NCBI GenBank assembly: GCA_958427975.1
Contig: CAUAEH010000002.1
Location: 1-64,000, forward strand
Direction of reading: 5' to 3'
DNA from: an uncultured Collinsella sp.
Lineage (GTDB): Bacteria > Actinomycetota > Coriobacteriia > Coriobacteriales > Coriobacteriaceae
Length of the DNA stretch: 64,000 nucleotides
Shown piece by piece: positions 42,582 to 52,100 of this stretch. Numbering within the stretch: position 1 is the first letter of the stretch; each line of letters starts with the position of its first letter. The notes below the pieces were generated by a model. It had not been told where the DNA came from. It ran no database searches and was given only the letters and a program-made list of their open reading frames with translations. The translations under genes were made by a program, and so were the position numbers.

Positions 42582-43601
42582 GTGGGGACCGCGATCGACA
42601 TGGCATTTGACGGCGCGACGCTTGCCTCCTGTCCGCTCTCGGCACTGGTGCTCTCGTTTGCCTTTTACGGGTTTTGCGGTTGGGCATGGGAGTCGACAGT
42701 CTGCGCCATGCTCAATCACGGACGATTTGCCAACAGCGGCTTTTTGCTGGGTCCGTGCTGCCCCATCTATGGCGCGGGCGGCATTGCCTGCTGGCTGCTG
42801 TTGCGTGGGATTCCGGATGCCTCGAGCCAGTTTGTCGCTGCAGCGCTCGTATGCAGCGTGATTGAGTACGGCGTAGGCGTGCTGTTGGAAAAAACAACGG
42901 GCGCTCGCTTTTGGGACTATTCGCACCTGCCGTTTAACCTGCACGGACGCATCTGCCTGTACTGGGCATGCGCATTTGGCTTGGGTGCGTTGTGCATTTG
43001 CCGTTTAGTGGAGCCGGCGTTGCTGGGGCTGCTTGGCCATCTGCCGGTGCTGATTGTGCGGCTGTCCGCCTTTATCGTCGCGGTCGCGATGATGGTCGAC
43101 GCGTTGTGCTCGCTGGCGAGCTGGCGGCGTCTGTCCGATCAGCTGGAGCGCGTGCGCGCCGACCTTGCCGACCGTATCAACGAGTCGCTTGCCGATGCGT
43201 CCGACTCCATGCTCGAACGTATTCCCGATTCGGCGATCGACTCGGTGGCACAGACGCATATCCGCAGCCGCGCCGTTAACGCGTGGCTTGCGGAGCTGGG
43301 CGACGCGACGCTCGATGCCCTGCGCGAGAAGGCTTCGATGCCGACGTTTATCTCGGATGGTGCTCGCGGCCTGGCGCTCGCTGCCCGCCGCGTGGCCGAT
43401 GCCGCGCCGAGCATGCCGCGTCCGTCACTCAGTCGTCGCCTTGCCGGCAAGCGCATGAGCCGTCCGGTGCCGAGCGTGTCACTCAGCCGCCGCGACCTAC
43501 GCTTCTTTAACGCCTTCCCGCGTCTGCGCATCAATCGCTACGAAGGTGTCATTCGAGCAACTAATCTCCGCGACCGCGCCCACGAGCTGTTTCGCCGCTA
43601 G
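42582..43601 (+). CDS. CmpB-type (putative ABC-transporter type IV) membrane protein
   Basis: A 339-residue membrane protein. The N-terminal half matches the PF06541 pattern: FYGFCGWAWES, GFLLGPCCPIYG and FWDYSHLPFNLHGRICL, with about five membrane segments. The C-terminal half (about 190-339) is basic and helical and probably cytosolic. The start is GTG 42582, 3 bp after the HD gene, with AGAGGAGAGGA upstream; ATG 42600 is possible. Despite the family's name no ABC ATPase is nearby. Function is unknown. Confidence 0.78.
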   Translation: MGTAIDMAFDGATLASCPLSALVLSFAFYGFCGWAWESTVCAMLNHGRFANSGFLLGPCCPIYGAGGIACWLLLRGIPDASSQFVAAALVCSVIEYGVGVLLEKTTGARFWDYSHLPFNLHGRICLYWACAFGLGALCICRLVEPALLGLLGHLPVLIVRLSAFIVAVAMMVDALCSLASWRRLSDQLERVRADLADRINESLADASDSMLERIPDSAIDSVAQTHIRSRAVNAWLAELGDATLDALREKASMPTFISDGARGLALAARRVADAAPSMPRPSLSRRLAGKRMSRPVPSVSLSRRDLRFFNAFPRLRINRYEGVIRATNLRDRAHELFRR

Positions 43602-43799
43602 GTGGGGCGGGTGCGCCCGCGGCTTCCTCGCCCCCACGTTTCCCGTTCGTTTCGCGCCCGTTGCCGCGCTGTTTCCAAGATTGCGGCACCGTTTCCATTC
43701 GACAACGCAGCGTTTAACAACGCCGTATCTGGTCTACACCAGTTGCCCGTCGACCGCATTATGGGCGCCGACAACGTCCATGCGACCAAGGGGGAGCGA

Positions 43800-44732
43800 A
43801 TGTACGATACGGGATCGACAACGTTTATGCTCATCTGCACCATGCTCGTGTTTTTAATGACACCGGGCCTGGCGTTTTTCTATGGTGGCCTGTCCAGGCG
43901 CAAAAATGTCATCAACACCATGCTTATGTGCTTTGGCGCCATTGGCCTGGTGGGCGTGCTGTGGATTGCCGCCGGCTGGTCGCTGGCCTATGGCGGCGAC
44001 GGCTCGAGTCCGTTTATTGGAGGCTTTGATCAGCTGCTGTGCCTGCCGGTGCTCGGCCAGGTGCTGCAGGCGGCCGAGGGCAACGCCGCGGACGGTGCCG
44101 TCTACCCTCAGATCATCAACATCGCCTTTCAGATGGCATTTGCCATGATCACTGCTGCTATCGTCACGGGCAGCCTGGCCGGCCGCGTTAAGTTTGGTGC
44201 CATGACGGCCTTCCTGGGCATTTGGCTGCTCGTGGTCTATGCGCCGCTCGCCCATATGGTTTGGGGCGGCGAGGGCTCCTTTATCGGCGATATCATCGGC
44301 GCACTCGACTTTGCCGGCGGCGACGTGGTGCACATTTCGTCCGGTCTGACGGGCCTGATTCTCTGCTTAATGCTCGGCCGTCGTCGCGGCTTTGGCATGG
44401 TGAGCTACCGTCCGCATAACGTGCCGTTTGTGGCGCTGGGCGCCGGCCTGCTTTGGTTTGGCTGGTTTGGCTTTAACGGCGGCAGCGAGTTCAAGGCCGA
44501 CGCCGTGGCGGCGCTCGCCATCCTCAACACCGTGACGGCCAGCGCGGCGGGCATGGTCTCGTGGCTTGCCGTCGAGCGCGTGCATACCGGCCGCCCCACG
44601 CTGGTGGTCGCCGCGGTGGTCAAGGCGCTGTTCCACGGCAGCCTGCGTGTGGACGAGGCCGACGAGGCACTGGGCTTGGATGCGAGTCAACACGGCGAGA
44701 ACGCTTATCCCTCCTTCTTGGGACTTGATTAA
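43800..44732 (+). pseudogene. amt: Ammonium transporter with an internal in-frame deletion
   Basis: Amt family ammonia channel. The first 268 residues are typical, with MTPGLAFFYGG near the N-terminus and pore-lining H178 in VVHISSGLTG. At about residue 268 the sequence jumps from GRPTLV, normally before TM8, straight to the cytosolic tail LRVDEADEALGLDASQHGE. About 100-115 residues with TM8-TM11 and the second pore His are missing (310 residues against about 410). A GGTGGTC direct repeat (44603-44609 and 44615-44621) lies at the junction. The product probably cannot conduct ammonia. A ribosome site AGGGGGAG supports the start. Confidence 0.8.
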
Positions 44733-44739
44733 CAGCTTC

Positions 44740-44826
44740 CCCAAGCACCGCACCTTGCCGTTCAATCGTCGCTCACGTACTTAAGTACGCTTCGCTCCTC
44801 TTTCACGGCAATCTGCGGCACTTGGG
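44740..44826. repeat. Imperfect palindrome between amt and P-II
   Basis: Arms beginning CCCAAG at 44740 and ending CTTGGG at 44826 pair over about 22 positions with four mismatches. A perfect 14-bp palindrome CGTACTTAAGTACG (44776-44789) sits near the centre. Confidence 0.7.
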
Positions 44827-44939
44827 AAACCTGTCAAGACCAGTTGGTTGCACTATTTGATTTGCAAGGTTGGTCTGTGGCGCCTGGGAAACCCGCGTCT
44901 CATGTAAAGGGATACGTTGATTATTGAGAGGAATTCATT

Positions 44940-45278
44940 ATGAAAAAGATCACGGCTATCGTGCGCCAGGAGAAGCTTGAGGTTCTTAAAAACGCGTTGT
45001 TTGCTGCCAATGTTCGCGGCATGACTATCAACCAGGTGCAGGGCTGCGGCGCGCAGCATGGCTGGAAGGAATACGTGCGCGGCAACGAGTTGCTTGTCAA
45101 CACGATCCCTAAGGTGCAGTTCACGCTCATTTGTGCCGATGAGCATGTTGACGGCATTGTCGAGATTATCTGCAACGCCGCTCGCACCGGAGCCGTCGGC
45201 GACGGCAAGATCTGGGTCGAGCCGGTCGAGGAAGTCATCCGCATCCGTACCGGCGAACACGGCCCCGCCGCGGTGTAG
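44940..45278 (+). CDS. glnK: P-II family nitrogen regulatory protein
   Basis: A 112-residue trimeric signal protein that reads 2-oxoglutarate and ATP/ADP and usually gates the adjacent Amt channel. P-II marks are KKITAIVRQEKLEVLK, the T-loop region GCGAQHGWKEYVRGNE and the C-terminal GAVGDGKIWV motif. The T-loop tyrosine is shifted: where Y51 normally stands (LYRG) this protein has Y45-V46 (EYVRG), so classic uridylylation may not occur. AGAGGAATT precedes the ATG. It lies 207 bp downstream of the broken amt. Confidence 0.9.
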   Translation: MKKITAIVRQEKLEVLKNALFAANVRGMTINQVQGCGAQHGWKEYVRGNELLVNTIPKVQFTLICADEHVDGIVEIICNAARTGAVGDGKIWVEPVEEVIRIRTGEHGPAAV

Positions 45279-45352
45279 AATCGACCGCCTGCCATCCGCA
45301 ACGTTAAAATGTTGCAATGAGGCACAAGACTTGCGTTGCGGATGGACGGATT

Positions 45353-46015
45353 ATGGGTCGTAATAAATATCCCGAGGAGACGGTCGCGAAGATTCTCGAC
45401 GTGGCACTGGAGCTATTCTGTGTACGGGGTTATGAGGGGACGAGCATTCAAGACATTGTCGACCGCCTCGATGGCATGACCAAGGGTGCTGTCTATCATC
45501 ACTTCAAGAGCAAAGAAGAGATTTTCAACGCCGCATTTGATCGGGCAATGGCTCCGATTGTTGAGCACCGTCGCTCAATGCTTGGTATCGGCAATATAAC
45601 CGGAGCCCAAAAGCTCAAGCGACTGTACGCGCCCGAGTCTGTCGTTCCACAAATTGATCTATGGGCACGCATGCATCCTGCGGCAGATCCGGTAAAAAGC
45701 TCGCGTCTACTGGCGATGCAGTACCAGGGCTCGTTTGACGAGTCGGCCGATGGCTGTCTCTTGCCAGTGATCGAGGAGGGCATCGCCGACGGCTCCATTG
45801 CGTGCGAATGCCCGCGCGAAGCGGCGGAGGCCGTATCGTTGTTGGCGAATCTTTGGCTGCTGCCATTGTTCCGTCCGCTTGAATCCAAGGACCGAATGCT
45901 CGCTCGCGCGCAATGCTTGGCGCAGATGGCGGCCGCGGTGGGGCTTGATTTGGGTAATGAAGTGCTCCAGACAACGGCCCAGATTTGGGACGTATGGAAC
46001 CGTGCCGGGTGGTAA
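45353..46015 (+). CDS. TetR-family regulator of the MFS gene
   Basis: A 220-residue repressor with an N-terminal helix-turn-helix (about 10-55, GYEGTSIQDIVDRLDGMTKGAVYHHF) and a ligand-binding helical domain. The frame begins at 45317, but ATG 45353 (MGRNKYPEETV) is the natural domain edge. It is followed by a hairpin, two operator-like sites and an MFS transporter, so it probably represses that transporter until a ligand binds. GC is a little lower than in its neighbours. Confidence 0.85.
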   Translation: MGRNKYPEETVAKILDVALELFCVRGYEGTSIQDIVDRLDGMTKGAVYHHFKSKEEIFNAAFDRAMAPIVEHRRSMLGIGNITGAQKLKRLYAPESVVPQIDLWARMHPAADPVKSSRLLAMQYQGSFDESADGCLLPVIEEGIADGSIACECPREAAEAVSLLANLWLLPLFRPLESKDRMLARAQCLAQMAAAVGLDLGNEVLQTTAQIWDVWNRAGW

Positions 46016-46020
46016 TATAG

Positions 46021-46037
46021 ATACCAACGGTATGTAA
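46021..46037 (+). promoter_or_regulatory. Operator-like site 1
   Basis: ATACCAACGGTATGTAA contains TACC-AAC-GGTA dyad symmetry and shares the half-site CGGTATGTA with site 2 at 46080. It is 6 bp after the TetR stop. Confidence 0.4.
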
Positions 46038-46047
46038 TTGATTTGTG

Positions 46048-46072
46048 AGGGTAGCCACGGCTGCCCTTTTCA
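46048..46072 (+). terminator. Terminator after the TetR gene
   Basis: AGGGTAGCC (46048-46056) pairs with GGCTGCCCT (46059-46067), followed by TTTTC. It is a short intrinsic terminator, so the MFS gene likely has its own promoter. Confidence 0.6.
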
Positions 46073-46079
46073 AGTCATT

Positions 46080-46104
46080 AAATACATACTATCGGTATGT
46101 ATTT
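46080..46104 (+). promoter_or_regulatory. Operator-like palindrome (site 2) upstream of the MFS gene
   Basis: AAATACATAC (46080-46089), spacer TATCG, GTATGTATTT (46095-46104): an exact 10-5-10 dyad 13 bp before the MFS start. This is the size and symmetry expected of a TetR operator. Confidence 0.7.
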
Positions 46105-46116
46105 GGGGGCAGGCTT

Positions 46117-47379
46117 ATGACTGGGATGCGAAGAATTAGCGTTTCGTTGGCGCCAAAAACAGCGCGATCTATCAGACTATTTGGCCTTCTTGTTGCACAG
46201 CTGTGTGCGTATTCAATGTTGTCAGCACTGTGCTTTGCGTGTCCGCTCTACTTGTTCGATTGCAGCGGCTCGTCAACGTTATATGGCACCGTCGCGGCGA
46301 TAGCGTTCATACCAGGCGTGCTCGCGACTCCGGTTGGCGGGATCTTGGCGGATCGGGGAAGACATCGCGGGGTTCTTGTGGTACTCGGCATTGTTCTGAT
46401 GGCTACATCACTGCTGTTTATCCCCGTGAAGCGTTCGTCGCCTCTTGCGGTTGTCGTGGCAGCAATGCTTTGCGTCCAATATGGCATCCAATCGCTGCTG
46501 AAACCGATGCTTCAAATTGAGACGGTGCGCATGACGGGCCAAGAAAAGGTTGAGCGTGCCACTGCGTTGGTCTCGCAGATAACCATGATGAGTAATATCT
46601 TGGGGCCTGTAGTCGGGACGGCAGTCTATGGGTGCTTTGGTATCGATACTCTATGCGAAACCGCGGCGTTGACGTTTGCGATGTCAGCCCTGCTGTTCGG
46701 GGACGCTCTCAAGCGAAATACCCCTTCTGGAAGGATGGGGGACAGCACGACTCGCGCGAAATGCCGAAACGATTTTCTGGAAGCGATACGTTACCTGTTT
46801 CAAAACGCATCATTGCTCGTTGTAATTATGATTGCGGCCGTACTGAACCTTGAGTTAGTTGGGCTAACGATTGGCGCTCCCGTTATTGTTGCAAAGCATC
46901 TCGGAATGCAGTCATCCTTTGTTGGGATTATTGAGGTGGCTATGGGCTTAGGTGGTCTTGTCGGCAGTGGTTTGGTCGGTATTTGGCCGCATCGTTTTTC
47001 CTTCAAGGGCATATGTCGATATGTTGCGATGATCTGTTTTGGAGTCGTACCGATTATTGTCACGCTACTGAGCGGTCCTGATGAATTAGCGTTTGCCGCG
47101 CTTGCGGCCGGCTCGGCATGGGTCATGGCGTGGGCAGGCATTACATCGGTCGAAATCGTTTCATTTGTTCAGCGGTCAGCACCAAAGGAACTCTGCGGAA
47201 AAGTGCTGGCACTCGTTTATATGACGCTTTCCTGTGCAACGCCTATTGGCCAATTGGTTTACGGGCTCGCGTATGATCGATGGACACCGGCGATTGTATT
47301 CGCAGGCATGTTGGCGGTGCTGACGTTGACGACGGCGCTGTTTTATCGGCTGAAAAGTCGCTTGTGGCGATTGTCTTAA
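46117..47379 (+). CDS. MFS transporter
   Basis: A 420-residue major facilitator with about twelve membrane segments. The loop 2-3 motif is GGILADRGRHRG, the signature of drug/proton antiporters of the MFS. The start at ATG 46117 follows GGGGGCAGG. Its control by the upstream TetR protein is suggested by the dyad at 46080. The likely role is efflux of a toxic compound; macrolide-efflux-type proteins have similar organisation. The lower GC hints at acquisition with its regulator. Confidence 0.88.
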   Translation: MTGMRRISVSLAPKTARSIRLFGLLVAQLCAYSMLSALCFACPLYLFDCSGSSTLYGTVAAIAFIPGVLATPVGGILADRGRHRGVLVVLGIVLMATSLLFIPVKRSSPLAVVVAAMLCVQYGIQSLLKPMLQIETVRMTGQEKVERATALVSQITMMSNILGPVVGTAVYGCFGIDTLCETAALTFAMSALLFGDALKRNTPSGRMGDSTTRAKCRNDFLEAIRYLFQNASLLVVIMIAAVLNLELVGLTIGAPVIVAKHLGMQSSFVGIIEVAMGLGGLVGSGLVGIWPHRFSFKGICRYVAMICFGVVPIIVTLLSGPDELAFAALAAGSAWVMAWAGITSVEIVSFVQRSAPKELCGKVLALVYMTLSCATPIGQLVYGLAYDRWTPAIVFAGMLAVLTLTTALFYRLKSRLWRLS

Positions 47380-47494
47380 CGCGCTGAGGCACCGTGAATT
47401 TGTGGAGGCAGCGGCACGCCGCGCCGGGACGGCATTGTTTAGGCATGTCTCTCCTTCGTTTACAATATCGTGCAGACGAAGGAGAGGCGTGCCC

Positions 47495-48352
47495 ATGATC
47501 AAGATGTTTGCGAGTGACTTAGACGGAACGCTGCTGAACGCCCTACACGAGGCGGATGGGACCATCCGCCGTGCCATTCGCGAGCTGACCGAGGCTGGCT
47601 TGCATGTGGTTCCCGCGACCGGACGCTCGACGCTGCCGATTGGCGAGCATGGTTTTACGGGCCTGGCGCTTGACGCCTGCTGCTCCAATGGGTCCATCGT
47701 GCGCGACAACCATGGCGAGGTGCTCAAGACCTGGACCATCGACCCACAGGTCACCGAGGAGCTGCTCAAGGCGTTCCCGGACATTTGCTTTGATTGCTCC
47801 ACGCCCGATGGCATGTTCTCGAGCGGATCGTTCGAGATGCACCAGGCGGGCTTTAAAAAGGACAGCCCCATCAAGCGTATTGTGATGCGCGGCATGCGTG
47901 CGCGTGGCGGGTATCACGAGGAGCAGTATTTCGATCAGTCGATCGGCGATATCTTGCGTCACGATGTGTGCAAGATCAACTGCCGCGTGACCTCGCCCGA
48001 GCTGGAGCGCGACCTTAAGGCATATCTTGCCGAGCGCTCGGATCGCGTGGTCAACGCGCCGTTCGATCCGGTGATGTTCGAGATCACGGACGTGGCGTGC
48101 AACAAGGGCGAGAGTGTGGCCTGGCTGGCGGGCTACTACGGCATTGCCGAGGACGAGGTCGCGGTTTACGGCGACGGCGGCAACGACATCGCCATGCTCA
48201 AGCGTTTCCGCCACAGCTACGCGACCAAAAACGCAAGCGATGCAGCCAAGGCCGCCGCGAACGCGACCATCGGCAGCTGCATAGTCCACGCCGTCCCCAA
48301 ACACATGCTCGCCACCATGCACAAGCAGAACTCCCACACCGTCGTCGAATAA
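47495..48352 (+). CDS. HAD-superfamily Cof-type phosphatase
   Basis: A 285-residue HAD hydrolase of the Cof subfamily. Motif I DLDGT has nucleophile D8 and D10, and motif IV is GDGGND near residue 229. CNKGESVAWLA gives the motif III Lys. AAGGAGAGG at 47479-47487 supports ATG 47495; the frame is open further upstream. Substrates of the subfamily are sugar phosphates and pyridoxal phosphate; none is indicated here. Confidence 0.88.
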   Translation: MIKMFASDLDGTLLNALHEADGTIRRAIRELTEAGLHVVPATGRSTLPIGEHGFTGLALDACCSNGSIVRDNHGEVLKTWTIDPQVTEELLKAFPDICFDCSTPDGMFSSGSFEMHQAGFKKDSPIKRIVMRGMRARGGYHEEQYFDQSIGDILRHDVCKINCRVTSPELERDLKAYLAERSDRVVNAPFDPVMFEITDVACNKGESVAWLAGYYGIAEDEVAVYGDGGNDIAMLKRFRHSYATKNASDAAKAAANATIGSCIVHAVPKHMLATMHKQNSHTVVE

Positions 48353-48353
48353 T

Positions 48354-48380
48354 GTGACAAAGGGACTGCCCCTTCGTCAC
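48354..48380. repeat. GTGACAAAGGGAC palindrome
   Basis: GTGACAAAGGG (48354-48364) pairs with the right arm CCCTTCGTCAC (48370-48380), one mismatch. It directly follows the HAD stop and shares the AAGGGAC word with the AACCTGCC family. It may serve as a terminator. Confidence 0.6.
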
Positions 48381-48408
48381 ATCCAAAATATTGCCTTTAC
48401 GTGTTGAT

Positions 48409-48452
48409 GCACACGGTGTGCAATAATACTCGCACTGTGCAATAGCGCACAG
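48409..48452 (+). promoter_or_regulatory. Two dyads upstream of the second TetR gene
   Basis: GCACACGGTGTGC (48409-48421) is a 6-1-6 palindrome. CTGTGC-AATAGC-GCACAG (48435-48452) is a 6-6-6 palindrome. They lie 22-65 bp before the TTG start and could be the repressor's own operators. Confidence 0.5.
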
Positions 48453-48473
48453 GCTGAGTAACAAGGAGGACGC

Positions 48474-49184
48474 TTGTCCCAGCTCGAGAAATGCGATCGC
48501 CGGTCCCTTCGCTCACAGCGTGCCCTTCGCCAGGCACTTGCCAGCGAGCTTGCCGAAAGCGGCGACCTTTCGCGCATTAATGTCGCGTCGCTCACCGAGC
48601 GCGCTGGCCTTACGCGCCGCACGTTCTATTCGCACTACCGCGATATTCCCGACTTTATCAATCAAATCGAGGACGGCTTGCTGGCCGAGATCCATGAGCG
48701 CATTGAGCTCATCACTGCAGCTCAGCTGCCTGATCTCTATCACAATATCGATGAGCTCGAGCCGGCGCCCGGTTCGGTTGAGCTGCTGCGTTATCTTGCG
48801 GCCAACCGCGACTTAATCGGTGCGCTGTTGGGTCCGGGCGGCGACCAGGCCTTCATTAAAAGGATCATCGACACCGCTCGTGAGGCTGTGGTGCCGCGTG
48901 CGCAGACGGGCATTTTGGGCCTGGCGCTGGGCACGTTCTTTGACTACTACGTCACCTACGTCGTGAGTGCCGAGGTCGGCATGATTCAGCGCTGGTTTGA
49001 GCGTGGGCTCACCGAATCGCCCGAGGCCATGGCGCGCATTATGACGGTGCTCGCTTTTGTGCGCCCTGGTGACCTGTATGGCCAACCCATCGATATCAAC
49101 GTGCCGGAATACGGCATGAAGCTATTGAACTTGCAGCTCGAGGATGCGGCTGACACCGCCGCAACCGTCGGGTCCAACAACTAA
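48474..49184 (+). CDS. TetR-family regulator linked to the giant activase
   Basis: A 236-residue TetR-type regulator with helix-turn-helix near residues 25-65 (INVASLTERAGLTRRTFYSHY) and a C-terminal domain that lacks a clear match. The start is TTG 48474, with AAGGAGGA just upstream; no ATG is suitable. It ends 11 bp before the 1593-residue activase gene, so the two are an operon. TetR proteins paired with activase-type genes in anaerobes may respond to acyl-CoA or fatty acids; that is inference. Confidence 0.85.
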   Translation: MSQLEKCDRRSLRSQRALRQALASELAESGDLSRINVASLTERAGLTRRTFYSHYRDIPDFINQIEDGLLAEIHERIELITAAQLPDLYHNIDELEPAPGSVELLRYLAANRDLIGALLGPGGDQAFIKRIIDTAREAVVPRAQTGILGLALGTFFDYYVTYVVSAEVGMIQRWFERGLTESPEAMARIMTVLAFVRPGDLYGQPIDINVPEYGMKLLNLQLEDAADTAATVGSNN

Positions 49185-49195
49185 GAGGAGAGACA

Positions 49196-52100
49196 ATGAG
49201 CAAACTCGTCGAGGGCATTAAGGACCGTATGGTCGCTGCCGCGCGTGAGGCTGCACCCGCCGTGGTGGATGCCGCGCAGAAGGCCGCGACCGCAGCTGCC
49301 GAGAAAGTTGCCGAGGCAGTTGCCGATGCCAAGAACGCGGCAGGGGAGACGTCCGTCGCTAGCGAGCCCACCGCCGCCGCTGAGCCCGTAGCCGCCGCTC
49401 ACGCCCCCGAAGGCGCGATCTTCAACCCCGAGAACGCCCGCGGCAACCTGCACCTGGGCATCGACGTAGGCTCCACCACCGTCAAGCTTGCCGTGCTCAA
49501 CGACGATAACCAGATTGTCTACGCCAAGTACCAACGCCACCACACCGACGTCCGCGCTTGCGCTCGCGACTTGTTCGAGGGTGCCGCGACCGTGCTGCCG
49601 ACGGCCCAAATGACCTGCGCCATTACCGGCTCGGGCGGCCTGCTGCTGTCCCAGTGGCTCGACCTGGAGTTTGTCCAGGAGGTCATCGCCAGCAAGCGCG
49701 CCGTCGAGACCCTCATCCCTGCCACCGATGTCGCCATCGAGCTGGGCGGCGAGGACGCCAAGATCATCTACTTTGACAACGGTATCGAGCAGCGCATGAA
49801 CGGCACCTGCGCCGGCGGCACGGGCGCGTTCATCGACCAGATGGCAACCCTGCTGCACACCGACGCGAGCGGCCTCAACGAGCTCGCGGCCAACGCCACC
49901 ACCATCTATCCCATCGCCAGCCGCTGCGGCGTTTTTGCCAAGACCGACGTGCAGCCGCTGCTCAACGAGGGCGCCCGCCCCGAGGACGTGGCTGCCTCTA
50001 TCTTCCAGGCCGTCGTGACCCAGACCATCTCGGGCCTGGCATGCGGCCGTCCCATCCGCGGCAACGTCGCCTTCTTGGGCGGCCCGCTGCAGTACCTCTC
50101 CGAGCTGCGCCACCGCTTCTACCTCACGCTCAACCTGGACGAGGAGCACCGCATTGTGCCCCAAAACGCTCACCTGTTTGTGGCGAGCGGCGCCGCCATG
50201 GCGCACGAGTCCAACAAGCTCAGCACGTTCCCGCAGCTCATCGAGGCCATCGATGCCCTGGGTGACACACAAGGTGCCGAGGTCGAGCGTCTGGATCCGC
50301 TCTTTGCCAACGACGAGGACTTTGCCGAGTTCAAGACCCGCCACGACCAGGAAGTCGTCCCCAAGGGCAAGCTCGACGGCTACACCGGCCGCGTGTTCAT
50401 CGGCATCGACGCCGGCTCCACCACCATGAAGGCCGCGCTCGTGGGCGAGGACGGTCAGCTGCTGCACACCTGGTACGGCAACAACAACGGCGACATCCTG
50501 GGCACGGCCAAGGTCATCATGGCCGATTTCTACAACCACATCCCCGCCGGCTGCACTATCGGCCACGTGACCACCACGGGCTACGGCGAGGCGCTGCTCA
50601 TCGAGGCCCTCAAGGCCGATTCCGGCGAGATCGAGACCGTTGCGCACCTGCGCGGCGCCAAGGCGTTCCTGCCCGGTGTCGAGTTCATTCTGGACATTGG
50701 CGGCCAGGACATGAAGTGCCTGCGCGTCAAGGACGGCGTCATCGAGCACATCATGCTCAACGAGGCTTGCTCGTCGGGCTGCGGCAGCTTTATCGAGAGC
50801 TTCGCCGTGTCTATGAACATGGACGTGCGTGCGTTCGCCGATGCCGCCATCCATGCTAAGGCTCCCGTCGACCTGGGCAGCCGCTGCACGGTCTTTATGA
50901 ACTCGCGCGTCAAGCAGGCGCAAAAGGAAGGCGCCACGGTGGGCGACATCGCGGCCGGCCTGTCCTATTCCGTCATCAAGAACGCCCTGTTCAAGGTTAT
51001 TAAGCTGCGCGACCCCAAAGAAATCGGCAGCCAGGTGATCGTCCAGGGCGGCACCTTTATGTCCGATGCCACGCTGCGCGCGTTTGAGCAGCTCACCGGC
51101 GTGCATGCCGTGCGCCCTGACATCGCCGGCTGCATGGGCGCCTACGGTGCGGCCCTGCTCGCCCGCGATCGCGCCGGCGCCGACGGCACTTCGACCATTC
51201 TTTCTGCCGAGGACATCGCGCACCTCACCGTGACGCAAAAGCATGTCCGCTGCGGCCGTTGCTCCAACAACTGCCAGCTTACCGTCAACGACTTTGGCGG
51301 CGGTAGGCGCTTCATTACCGGCAACCGCTGCGAGAAGGGTGCCGGCCACAAAAAGCAGAAGACCGAGGCCCCCAACCTCTTCAAAAAGAAAAACGAGCTG
51401 CTCTTTAACCGCGAGGTGCTGAGCCCCGACGAGGCCCCGCGCGGCACCGTCGGCATTCCGCGCGCGCTCAACATGTACGAGAACTACCCCTTCTGGCACG
51501 CGTTCTTTACGCGCCTGGGCTTTAGCGTACAGCTGTCCGACCAGTCGAGCAAGAAGACCTACCAGGCAGGCATCGAGTCCATGCCGTCCGAGAGCGTGTG
51601 CTATCCGGCCAAGATGAGCCACGGCCACGTGATGAACCTCATCGACCGTGACGTCGACTTTATCTGGATGCCGTGCGTGCGCTGGGAGCGCAAGGAGGAT
51701 CCGACGGCTGGCAACTGCTATAACTGCCCCATCGTCATGAGCTACCCCACGGCGCTGGCGCTCAACATCGACGAGATTCGCGAGCAGAACATCGAGTTCC
51801 TGTATCCGTTTGTGCCCTATCACGACAAGACCGAGCTCAAGCGCCGTCTGTACCAGGTGCTCGCCGTCGACCGCGTGGCCGATGCTGAGGCCGGTCGCGG
51901 TCGCGTGCGCGGTCCTAAAATCACGCGCTCCGAGGTCGATGCCGCCGTCAACGCTGCCTTTGAGGCCGATGCGCGCTTCCACGAGGACATCCAGACCATG
52001 GGCGAGGAGGCTCTTAAGTGGGTCGAGGACCACGGCGGCCACGGCATTGTGCTCGCCGGCCGTCCTTACCACAATGACCCCGAGATCAACCACGCCCTGC

